A stretch of 64,000 nt of DNA from Candidatus Tisiphia endosymbiont of Dioctria linearis. Lineage in GTDB: Bacteria; Pseudomonadota; Alphaproteobacteria; Rickettsiales; Rickettsiaceae. The stretch's first letter is position 1. Every line of letters starts with the position of its first letter. Below are positions 1-7,756 of this stretch, one piece after another. The position numbers and the translations under genes are program-made. Location: positions 62,001 to 126,000 of the forward strand of contig NZ_OZ032156.1 in NCBI RefSeq assembly GCF_964026545.1. The letters are read 5' to 3'. The notes beneath the pieces are model-generated. The model saw only the letters and a program-made list of their open reading frames with translations. It was not told the origin of the DNA and did no database searches.

Positions 1-288
1 GCTCATTCGGGGGTAGGGTGCGTTTCTGTTGCGTCCAATATCACGCCTAGTTTGTGCAAGAAGTTACAGGACGATTGTCGTGATGGTAATTATCAGGAAG
101 CTCTGCAAATTCAACAGCAATTATTACCTATATATAAAGCATTATTTGCAGAATCCAATCCGATACCGGTAAAATATGCTGCGGCAAGATTGGGGTTATG
201 TGCCAATGAATTAAGACTTCCTTTAACTTCAGCTAACGTCGTTACCGAGGAAAAAATAAATAAAGCTATGGAATATGTCGGAATATAA
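1..288 (+). CDS. dapA: 4-hydroxy-tetrahydrodipicolinate synthase, C-terminal part
   Basis: The open frame runs in from the left edge of the window and ends at 288, so only the last 95 residues are present. The fragment reads AHSGVGCVSVASNITPSLC and continues through the helical C-terminal region (residues such as NPIPVKYAAARLGL and ELRLPLT), which is typical of DapA. The enzyme condenses pyruvate with aspartate semialdehyde in the diaminopimelate/lysine pathway that feeds peptidoglycan. The catalytic lysine lies outside the window. Its last 14 bases overlap smpB, so the two are likely cotranscribed. Confidence 0.9.
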   Translation, partial: AHSGVGCVSVASNITPSLCKKLQDDCRDGNYQEALQIQQQLLPIYKALFAESNPIPVKYAAARLGLCANELRLPLTSANVVTEEKINKAMEYVGI

Positions 289-736
289 AAAAGTAATAGC
301 GCAAAATAAGAAGGCATATTTCAATTACTTTATTGAAGAAAAAATTGAAGCTGGCATAATATTGACTGGTAGTGAAGTTAAATCATTGCGTCAAGGAAAA
401 GCCAGTATAGAAGATAGTCATGCAGAAAATTCAGCAAATGAAGTGTTTTTGTATAATTGTCATATTGCGGAATATGAAAAAGCTAATAGGTTTAATCACT
501 CGACTAGAAGGACACGTAAGTTGCTCCTTAATTCGAGTGAGATAAAAAAAATAATTGGTAAGATTCGCTTAAAGGGTTATACTCTCGTAGCTCTTTCTTT
601 ATATTTTAATAAGAAAAATAAAGTAAAAGTTGAGTTAGGGATCGCAAAAGGTAAAAAATTACATGATAAAAGACAGACAATTAAAGAACAAGATTGGAAA
701 AGGGATCAAGGGCGAATTATGCGGGTGAAGTGCTAA
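275..736 (+). CDS. smpB: SsrA-binding protein SmpB
   Basis: This 153-residue protein has the full SmpB fold: an early IAQNKKAYFNYFI segment, the EAGIILTGSEVKSLRQGKAS core, and a basic C-terminal tail with KLHDKRQTIKEQDWKRDQGR. SmpB binds tmRNA and delivers it to stalled ribosomes for trans-translation; the basic tail enters the decoding centre. Length is normal for the family. The start lies inside the end of dapA. No ssrA gene was recognised in the window. Confidence 0.96.
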   Translation: MSEYKKVIAQNKKAYFNYFIEEKIEAGIILTGSEVKSLRQGKASIEDSHAENSANEVFLYNCHIAEYEKANRFNHSTRRTRKLLLNSSEIKKIIGKIRLKGYTLVALSLYFNKKNKVKVELGIAKGKKLHDKRQTIKEQDWKRDQGRIMRVKC

Positions 737-825
737 CCATCATAAATGGATTACCAAAATGGATTACTAAAATGGATTAGATTGCTTCGTCAAATATTAA
801 GAAAAAATCAACGAATGGTGAATTA

Positions 826-1740
826 ATGACAATAACTGCTGAATACCTAATTGAAAGAAAGCAAAATAAGACGAAATTAATGCTTTGGAAGCTAGCAACA
901 ATTTTTATGTTTATAGTTTTAATTGTGGTGATGATTAAACAATTTGATTTGACAAAATCTGAATATATAACTACTAATAGTAAATATATAGCTGCTATTT
1001 CAATAGAAGATATCATTTTTGAAGATGCAAAACGTGATACAAGATTGGAAAAAATCATTGATGATGATCAGATTAGTGCTTTAGTGGTTAATGTCAATTC
1101 TCCTGGTGGAACTGTTGTTGGTTCAGAGAAAATTTATAATATACTCAGGAAAATATCTGCAGAAAAGCCGGTAGTAGTTGTTATGGGTACATTGGCAGCC
1201 AGCGGGGGATACTTGATATCCTTAGGAGGTGATTACATAATTAGTCATAATGGGACAATTACCGGCTCAATTGGTGTAATTCTTCAAACTCTAGAAGTCA
1301 CAGATTTAGCAAAAACTTTAGGTATTACCTTTAATAATTTTAAATCCGGAGAATTAAAGGCGGTTCCTAATCCTACTGAAAAAGTCACAGAAGCTGTTCG
1401 TCAGGCAATAATGTCGAATGTACTAGATACTTATGATTATTTCATTGAACTAGTGGCTTTAAGAAGGAATATACCAATTGATCAAGTTAGAGAACTAGCT
1501 GATGGGCGGATATATTCTGGTCGCCAAGCTTTAAAGCTAAAGATTGTTGATGCTGTGGGGTCACAGGATGATGCGATTAAATGGTTACAGGAAGTTAAAA
1601 AAATCGATAAGGATTTGAAAGTAAAAGAATTTAGAATAAAACCGAAACCAAAATTCCTTGAAATGATTATGGAAGATTTTGATAGTATCTTGCCAAGTTT
1701 TTTCAAGAATAAATTTCAAGGATTAGGGGCAATCTTTTGA
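826..1740 (+). CDS. sppA: signal peptide peptidase SppA (S49 protease)
   Basis: The 304-residue protein is a short, single-domain SppA. Residues about 19-38 form one hydrophobic membrane anchor, so the protease domain faces the periplasm. The motif GTLAASGGYL places the nucleophile at Ser126, and Lys178 in SGELKA is at the spacing expected for the S49 Ser/Lys dyad; TGSIGVI follows the serine as in family members. The enzyme degrades cleaved signal peptides in the inner membrane. The IHF-like gene starts 4 bases downstream, suggesting cotranscription. Confidence 0.93.
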   Translation: MTITAEYLIERKQNKTKLMLWKLATIFMFIVLIVVMIKQFDLTKSEYITTNSKYIAAISIEDIIFEDAKRDTRLEKIIDDDQISALVVNVNSPGGTVVGSEKIYNILRKISAEKPVVVVMGTLAASGGYLISLGGDYIISHNGTITGSIGVILQTLEVTDLAKTLGITFNNFKSGELKAVPNPTEKVTEAVRQAIMSNVLDTYDYFIELVALRRNIPIDQVRELADGRIYSGRQALKLKIVDAVGSQDDAIKWLQEVKKIDKDLKVKEFRIKPKPKFLEMIMEDFDSILPSFFKNKFQGLGAIF

Positions 1741-1743
1741 TTT

Positions 1744-2007
1744 ATGGCAAAAAAATCTGACTTAGTAAATAAAATATCGGAGAACCTTGGTTATCTTTCT
1801 AGAGAGGATATAAAAGATTCTGTAGATTTAGTTTTGGATTATTTAAAATCTAGCTTAGCTGAACAAAACCGTATTGAAATTAGAGGGTTTGGTAGTTTCT
1901 CGGTTAGGCAGCGGAAATTTTCAAATAGTGAGCAATCATATAAAACCGTTTATTATCGTATGCCTAAAAATTATGGTAACATATGGGAGAAAAATATAGA
2001 ATCATGA
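1744..2007 (+). CDS. integration host factor/HU family DNA-binding protein
   Basis: The 87-residue protein begins KKSDLVNKISENLGYLS and contains IEIRGFGSFSVRQRK, the beta-arm entry of the HU/IHF family. The C-terminal end departs from the usual HU ending: after TVYYRMPKNYG it reads NIWEKNIES instead of the basic helix seen in HU. I think it is closest to IHF beta (himD). It would bend DNA in the nucleoid. It follows sppA after three bases. Confidence 0.88.
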   Translation: MAKKSDLVNKISENLGYLSREDIKDSVDLVLDYLKSSLAEQNRIEIRGFGSFSVRQRKFSNSEQSYKTVYYRMPKNYGNIWEKNIES

Positions 2008-2192
2008 ACGTCTATTAGTGAGCAGATTTTTTATTCATTATTTGGGATTAAAGTAACTATTGTACCAAAATCAATAATGTTACTATCCATGGTGCCTGCT
2101 AAAGTTTTAAGCAGATCATTATAACTATTCATACTCTTATTACTTGCTACTATGTTGATCTAACTCTATATTAAATATTTAAGGAAGGAGTT

Positions 2193-2714
2193 ATGAATTT
2201 AACACATAGAAAAGCAAAAATAGAGGATTTACCTCGTATTATAGAACTATTGCTTGAGGATGACTTAGGACAAACGCGTGAATCTAAAAGTACAGAATTG
2301 GATAAATGTTACATAAAAGCGTTTCACAAGATTGATAGCGATCCAAACCAATATTTGATGGTTGTAGAAAAGATAAGCGAGATAATCAGTACATGTCATC
2401 TTACTATTATGCCCTCGCTAACGTTTATCGGTAGTACTCGCATGCAGATAGAAGCCGTAAGAGTTGCTGAAAAACATAGAGGTCAGAAAATAGGTCAGTG
2501 GATGTTTGCTCAAACTATCTTATATGCTAAAGATAATGATGTTTCTCTTATTCAACTTACAACAAATAAAAAGCGTTCAAAAGCAAAGTATTTCTATGAA
2601 AAATTAGGCTTTGTCGCTAGTAGAGATAATTTAGCAAGGCTAAATCGAAAAACTAAAAAATACTCCAAATGCATTATAATGTTGCGGCTTTCTATCTATA
2701 TATTATTATTTTAA
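2193..2714 (+). CDS. GNAT family N-acetyltransferase
   Basis: The 173-residue protein has the GNAT fold: an N-terminal RKAKIEDLPRIIELL, strand 4 IEAVRVAEKHRGQKIGQWM with the acetyl-CoA pyrophosphate loop (RGQKIG), and the late motif AKYFYEKLGFVAS. The substrate cannot be told. An AAGGAGG-like site precedes the ATG. The last residues (about IYILLF) lie at the junction with an IS110 transposase stub on the other strand, so the native 3' end may have been replaced by insertion. It sits in an accessory patch with broken genes. Confidence 0.85.
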   Translation: MNLTHRKAKIEDLPRIIELLLEDDLGQTRESKSTELDKCYIKAFHKIDSDPNQYLMVVEKISEIISTCHLTIMPSLTFIGSTRMQIEAVRVAEKHRGQKIGQWMFAQTILYAKDNDVSLIQLTTNKKRSKAKYFYEKLGFVASRDNLARLNRKTKKYSKCIIMLRLSIYILLF

Positions 2715-2808
2715 AACCTTCGGATACCTTATCAACTGTTTTTAGGCAATGCTCGTGAATTTGAAAGATTCTTTTTGCAATATCTATACCAATTGTGGTA
2801 ACTTCCAT
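2692..2808 (-). pseudogene. IS110-family transposase, N-terminal remnant
   Basis: Reading the reverse strand from the ATG at 2806-2808 gives MEVTTIGIDIAKRIFQIHEH, the start of the RuvC-like DEDD domain of IS110 transposases (first catalytic Asp in GIDIAK). A strong AAGGAGG ribosome site precedes it at 2812-2820. Similarity stops near residue 32 and the frame closes at 2692, so the remaining roughly 90% of the gene is missing. The fragment overlaps the end of the acetyltransferase gene. It is a relic of a former insertion. Confidence 0.75.
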
Positions 2809-2935
2809 ATGAGCCTCCTTATTGTTGTTTAGGGTTCATTTCCTATCCTAGAAGATTAGCATCTGCTTCTCATTCTGTATATAGGGTAGATCCATACTAT
2901 TATCATAAGAAAAATAGCAAAAAAACCGTGAACGC

Positions 2936-3802
2936 TTACTTCATTTCTTCTTTTAACTTCTCTATTTCTTCAATAGTTAGTTTTGTATATTTAACTATTC
3001 TCTCCATTGGCTCATTATCAATTAACATTTCTTTTGCTGTGACTATAGCTTTTTCTTTAATACCTTTTTCAATACCTTCTTCCCTACCTTTTTGCTCAGC
3101 TGAAACTATATAATCACGTTGCTTTAAGGATTCATTGACATATTTATTATAATCTATACGTTCTTGAGTAGTCATTTTTAGGATGCTAAGACGCTCAGCT
3201 ACTTTCTTCATATAAGGTGATTTAAAATCATCTCTAACCTCAGCATATTTAGCAAAATACAACCATTCATCCATTTCCTTTTTTACAATATCGTTAAAAA
3301 GTGGTACGGAAATAATAAAATATTCTGGAAATACATTATGAAGCTCCACTTCATTACCTTTACTATCAGCAAGATGTACGTCTATAGGATGTTCTCGGTC
3401 GATTTCTCTAAAAATAGTCTTACCGTGACATAAAGGCGATTTCAGCCCTGCATATGGAAAATATATTAAGTTGATATGAAATACTTTCTTGATACTAGTA
3501 TAATCCTGACTAGCATAAATACTATCGACAATCAATCGACTAGCATTAAAGCAAGCTTTATGGAGAAAGAGGCTAGTATATGTGCGATCTATTTCAACAA
3601 TAACGTCAGCAATGCTTTTCTTTAGGTTTTCACTTTCTTTATTACTTTCACTTTCAAGCAAGGCAATGATTTTTACTGCTGGATAACCACCAACACCTTT
3701 AAGTATCGCCGAAACAAATCCCTAGACTATTTCATAGTCACCTTTATTCTTGAGTAAAAATTTAATTGCGTAGTCCAACGATATCAGCGGTTTACTGCTC
3801 AT
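2936..3802 (-). pseudogene. Rpn family PD-(D/E)XK nuclease/putative transposase, one nonsense codon
   Basis: The whole frame from ATG 3802 to 2936 would encode 288 residues of the Rpn/PDDEXK transposase-like family: MSSKPLISLDYAIKFLLK at the start, then FVSAILKG, AVKIIALLESESNKES, then the C-terminal KGREEGIEKGIKEKA helix typical of the family. Codon 27 (3724-3722) is TAG where IVEGFVSAI would be expected, so GAG to TAG is the simplest change. Translation could restart only far inside, losing the N-terminus. These proteins promote DNA cleavage and RecA-independent exchange and are abundant in Rickettsiaceae. Confidence 0.85.
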
Positions 3803-3911
3803 AACTTATCCTCATTATAAAAAACCCTTGTCTGTTTAAAAAATATTTTATCATCTTCTCCACTAAAAAGCTTACAATAAATTGATTTTAATTGTTTTTT
3901 TGTTAGTAAAT

Positions 3912-3940
3912 TTGACAAAACATCCTATCGTCTTTATTGT
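3912..3940 (+). promoter_or_regulatory. sigma-70 promoter for mutS
   Basis: A perfect -35 TTGACA (3912-3917), a 17-base spacer and a -10 TATTGT (3935-3940) lie 25 bases upstream of the mutS ATG. The predicted start of transcription is near 3947, giving a short leader. Confidence 0.65.
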
Positions 3941-3965
3941 TTATTTTTTATAATTATGTGTAGTT

Positions 3966-6632
3966 ATGACTTTAGAAGAATTTCACCAGAAATATAATTA
4001 TGTTCAATCAACCAAGATGATGCAACAATATTTAGACATCAAATTTGCTAATCTTGATTGTCTTCTATTGTTTAGGATGGGTGATTTTTATGAAATGTTT
4101 TTTGAGGATGCAATTCTTGCCAGTCAAGTTTTAGGTATTGCTTTGACTAAAAGAGGTTCTAATGGTGATTGTGAGATTGCTATGTGTGGTGTCCCTCATC
4201 ATGCTCTTGAGACCTATTTGAATAAATTAATTGAAGAGAATTACAAAGTTGCTATTTGCGATCAATTAGAGACACCCGAAGAGGCAAAAAAACGTGATGG
4301 TTATAAGGCTGTAGTACATAGGGATGTAACGCGTATCATCACCCCAGGTACTATTACTGAGGAATCTTTAATTGATGTTTGTGAGCCTAATTATTTGGCA
4401 AGTTTAGTTTTATTAAAAAACAAAGCGTCAATTTGTTACGTAGATATTTCTACCGTGGAAATTTCAGTTATTGAGATTCCACAAAATGAGATTATCAACG
4501 AACTATCGCGTCTTAAGCCAAAAGAGATTTTACTTAGTGAAAATTTGAGGGGACATCAATTAGCTAGTAATATTAATAACCAATTGCATTTTCGTATCTC
4601 ATATCAAGTTGATAGTTTTTTTGCTAGTAAGAAATGTCATAAAATTATCTTAGATTTTTATAAAATTAATGATCTAAAAGCTATAGGTGAAGTATCTGAA
4701 TGTCAAATAAGTAGTATTGGTAGTGTTTTAGAATATTTATCTTTGACCCAAAAGCAAAATATACCTTCTCTACCTTTACCTCGGTTGGTTAATTATCATA
4801 ATTTTATGATTATTGATTCGGCAACTCGGCGGAATTTGGAAATTACCAGTAATTTATTAGGAAAAACCAAAGGCAGTGTTCTTGCTACTATTGATCATAC
4901 CGTTACTAAAGCTGCCAGCCGTCTATTATATCACTTTTTATCTACACCACTAATAGATATTGATCAAATAAATTCTCGACAAAATATAACAGAGTTTTTT
5001 TATAAAAATATTGCCATAGTAGGAAATATTAAAAAATTACTCAAAAAAACTGGAGATTTAGAACGTTGCTTATCTAGAATTATGATGAATCGTGGTTCAG
5101 GACGAGATTTGTTAAATATTAAATATACATTAAATGCTGCACTGGAAATAAAGGGCGAGTTTATTGCTCATTACGGACTAAATTTGCCAGACTATATAGA
5201 AAACTTAATTAAACCATTATCTGGCAATGAACAATTATATTCCTTAATAGACCAGGCAATTAGAGAGGATGCACCAAATAATACCAATGAAGGCGGTATA
5301 ATAAATCATCATTATCACCCTAAACTACAAGAATTATATGACCTAATTAATAATGGCAAATCACATATAGAGAAGCTAAAGAATCTATATCGTCTTGATA
5401 CTGGCATTGAAACTCTCAAAATATCACATAATAATGTGCTTGGGTTGTTTATTGAAATTACCCTAAGACATAGTGATAAGATGGTAGACACAAAATTTAT
5501 TCATCGTCAAACAACTTCTAATGCTAGTCGATATACTACTATTGAATTACAAAAATTAGAAAGCGATATGGTTAATAGCAAAAGTTTGGCAATTAGTCTT
5601 GAACTGGAATTATATAATAAAATATGCCAGCAAGTTATTGATAACACCGTATTTCTGCGATTACTTAGCTGTTCTTTGAGTCAGCTTGATGTATTCTGTA
5701 ATTTTGCTTATATTGCCGATGAATATAATTATGTTAGACCAGTTTTAACGAACGATTTAACTTTTGAAGTTATCAAGGGACGTCATCCAGTTGTTGAACA
5801 AAGCCTATTAACCGATAAAAAGAGCTTTATTGACAATAATTGTACTTTATCAGAATCTAATAGAATTTGGTTAATTACTGGACCTAATATGGCTGGTAAA
5901 AGTACTTTTTTGCGGCAGAATGCCCTAATAGCCATATTAGCACAAATTGGTAGTTTTGTACCAGCGACAAGTGCCAAGATAGGAGTGGTAGACAAGATAT
6001 TCAGTAGAATAGGGGCAGGGGACGATTTACAGGCAGGACAGTCGACTTTTATGGTAGAAATGCTAGAGACATCAGCTATTTTAGCACAATCTACTAAAAA
6101 TTCCTTAGTGATACTAGATGAGGTTGGGCGTGGAACTTCGACATATGATGGTGTATCAATTGCTTGGTCAGTACTTGAATATATTCATGATAATCTCAAA
6201 TGCCGATGTTTATTTGCTACGCATTATCATGAATTAACCAGTATGAGTAATTTTTTGCCAAGCCTAAAAAATTATACAGTTGCTATTGAGGAATTAGGAA
6301 AAGAAATATTATTTTTGCATAATATTATAGAAGGGGCGGCTGATAAATCTTATGGAATTCATGTAGCCTACTTAGCGGGGCTACCAAAATCTGTTATAAT
6401 TAGGGCGAATGACATTTTAGCAAAATTAGAAAAAAGTGCAACGTACAAAAATAAGCATATATTAAATACCGAATCAAACAATTTAAGTTTATTTAATTTG
6501 CCAGTAGAAAGCAAAAAAGAAATGAAATTCAATAAGTTAGAAAAAGAAATTAATAAAATCGATCCTGATCAACTCTCCCCTAAGCAAGCTTTAGAGTTAG
6601 TCTATAAGTTAAAAGGATTGATTGTTGAGTAA
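3966..6632 (+). CDS. mutS: DNA mismatch repair protein MutS
   Basis: The 888-residue protein is full length. The mismatch-reading motif GDFYEMFFEDA is at residues about 39-49, with the conserved Phe-X-Glu at 41-43. The ATPase has Walker A GPNMAGKSTFLRQ from residue 639, Walker B with VILDEVGRGTST, and the FATHYHEL motif. MutS recognises mispairs and clamps DNA for repair. It has its own promoter and no close downstream partner; mutL is not in the window. Confidence 0.98.
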   Translation: MTLEEFHQKYNYVQSTKMMQQYLDIKFANLDCLLLFRMGDFYEMFFEDAILASQVLGIALTKRGSNGDCEIAMCGVPHHALETYLNKLIEENYKVAICDQLETPEEAKKRDGYKAVVHRDVTRIITPGTITEESLIDVCEPNYLASLVLLKNKASICYVDISTVEISVIEIPQNEIINELSRLKPKEILLSENLRGHQLASNINNQLHFRISYQVDSFFASKKCHKIILDFYKINDLKAIGEVSECQISSIGSVLEYLSLTQKQNIPSLPLPRLVNYHNFMIIDSATRRNLEITSNLLGKTKGSVLATIDHTVTKAASRLLYHFLSTPLIDIDQINSRQNITEFFYKNIAIVGNIKKLLKKTGDLERCLSRIMMNRGSGRDLLNIKYTLNAALEIKGEFIAHYGLNLPDYIENLIKPLSGNEQLYSLIDQAIREDAPNNTNEGGIINHHYHPKLQELYDLINNGKSHIEKLKNLYRLDTGIETLKISHNNVLGLFIEITLRHSDKMVDTKFIHRQTTSNASRYTTIELQKLESDMVNSKSLAISLELELYNKICQQVIDNTVFLRLLSCSLSQLDVFCNFAYIADEYNYVRPVLTNDLTFEVIKGRHPVVEQSLLTDKKSFIDNNCTLSESNRIWLITGPNMAGKSTFLRQNALIAILAQIGSFVPATSAKIGVVDKIFSRIGAGDDLQAGQSTFMVEMLETSAILAQSTKNSLVILDEVGRGTSTYDGVSIAWSVLEYIHDNLKCRCLFATHYHELTSMSNFLPSLKNYTVAIEELGKEILFLHNIIEGAADKSYGIHVAYLAGLPKSVIIRANDILAKLEKSATYKNKHILNTESNNLSLFNLPVESKKEMKFNKLEKEINKIDPDQLSPKQALELVYKLKGLIVE

Positions 6633-6718
6633 ATGCCTATGATGACGCATAGTACCCTACAATTTTTTATTTATTTCCTATGATGAGTAAAAAATAGTAT
6701 AGATACATCAAGACTATA

Positions 6719-6866
6719 TGGATTGCTTCGTCGTGCGGTTTCCGCATTCCTCGCAATGATTTTTGGGGTGCATATACGTCATTGCGAGACCATGTAATGG
6801 TAGAAGCAATCCATTTTAAAACACCTTTCTGGATTGCTTTGTTGGTCTCCTCGCAATAACGTTGAG
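6719..6866 (+). repeat. REP-like intergenic repeat cluster
   Basis: Three arms in alternating orientation carry the family cores (tggattgcttcgtc..., gtcattgcgagacc..., tcctcgcaat...). Bases from about 6763 repeat almost exactly near 61740-61846. Together with the following 40 bases it forms the left boundary of the RelE-type module. No gene is seen between 6633 and 6976 otherwise. Confidence 0.85.
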
Positions 6867-6976
6867 GTTAAATACTAATCAGATTTATAACGTTGCCAAT
6901 TCAAGCTAATTCACTTTAAGATTATAAAATAATTTTTTTGTGGAACGATTTATTTGACTTTGCAAAAAGTATACCT

Positions 6977-7195
6977 ATGCATACAATCACATCAAAGCTA
7001 CCAGATGAGCTTTATAATAAATTAGACCAGCTTGGAAAAACTATAGATAGAAAGAAAAGTTATCTTATCAGAAAAGCAGTAGAGAGTTTTTTGCAAGAAA
7101 AGGAAGATTATTTTATAGCTTTGCACAGATTAGAACAAAGGAATCCTAGAATATCTTTAGAGAAGTTAGAAGATAATAATGACTTGGAAAATTGA
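6977..7195 (+). CDS. ribbon-helix-helix (CopG-type) antitoxin
   Basis: From the ATG at 6977 the 72-residue product reads HTITSKLPDELYNKLDQL, then IDRKKSYLIRKAVESFL, the classic RHH DNA-binding pattern, and ends in an acidic tail that would embrace the toxin. An upstream TTG start at 6938 is possible but adds a poorly matching extension. The last 17 bases overlap the RelE-like gene. It should bind and neutralise that toxin and repress the pair. Confidence 0.82.
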   Translation: MHTITSKLPDELYNKLDQLGKTIDRKKSYLIRKAVESFLQEKEDYFIALHRLEQRNPRISLEKLEDNNDLEN

Positions 7196-7415
7196 ATTTG
7201 ATTTCAAGGCTGCTAAAGAATTTAGAAAGCTAGATAAAGCATCACAAGAATTGATCAGTAATTATTTTAAAGATAAGGTATTAAAATGTAGTCATCCTAA
7301 AGATTTAGGCAAGCCAATGAAATATGATTATGTTGGATTGTGGAGATATAGGGTAGGGAAGTATAGAGTGATTTGTAGCATAGAAGAAGAGCTGTTAATA
7401 GTGCTTTTGTTTTAA
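7179..7415 (+). CDS. RelE/ParE family toxin, 3' frameshifted
   Basis: The 78-residue product matches RelE toxins: IEFDFKAAKEFRKLDK, then DLGKPMKYDYVGLWRYRVG, then KYRVICSIEEELLIVL. The expected ending VLRIAIRDEVY is present in the DNA but in another frame, from 7409 to the TGA at 7454-7456. A change in the T run at 7405-7408 (two Ts gained or one lost) explains this. RelE toxins cleave mRNA on the ribosome and C-terminal residues contribute to catalysis, so the toxin is probably dead or weakened. Confidence 0.8.
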   Translation: MTWKIEFDFKAAKEFRKLDKASQELISNYFKDKVLKCSHPKDLGKPMKYDYVGLWRYRVGKYRVICSIEEELLIVLLF

Positions 7416-7436
7416 GAATAGCGATAAGGGATGAGG

Positions 7437-7463
7437 TGTATACTCAAATCATTTGAGTATACA
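7437..7463. repeat. 27-base perfect palindrome after the RelE-type pair
   Basis: The arms tgtatactcaaat and atttgagtataca (13 bases each) surround one central C. It spans the end of the ancestral toxin frame. There is no T run after it, although an A run follows (7468-7480), so termination on the reverse strand is possible; an operator role is also possible. Confidence 0.6.
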
Positions 7464-7529
7464 TGGTAAAAAAAATAAAAATAATGAAAACAGATATTAG
7501 TGGAGCATAAAAATCTGTTATATTATAGA

Positions 7530-7719
7530 TATAGTCAATTAACTTAAATTGGCAATGTTATAAATCCGATTAGTATTTAGCCTTAGCGTCATGGCTCAGA
7601 GCCACTTTAGTGTGACGAAGCAATCCAAAAAACGATTAAAATGGATTGCTTCGTCGGCTTACGCCTTATCGCAATGACAGCGGTGCTTATTCGGCACTAA
7701 TTCAGGTTAATTGACTATA
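7530..7719. repeat. palindromic element with 14-base terminal inverted repeats
   Basis: The segment begins tatagtcaattaac (7530-7543) and ends gttaattgactata (7706-7719), a perfect 14-base inverted repeat. Inside are a piece matching the reverse complement of 6867-6905 and two REP-like arms (7587-7680). The 11-base tip tatagtcaatt is the same as in the 107-bp elements at 14218 and 28957. There is no coding frame. Confidence 0.7.
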
Positions 7720-7756
7720 TAACTAGATTTTACACTTTTTAATAAGGTTACCCTAC

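Noticed and set aside
2031..2132. Reverse-strand 33-residue frame after the IHF-like gene.
   Set aside because: It is short, has no good ribosome site and matches nothing I know; chance cannot be excluded.
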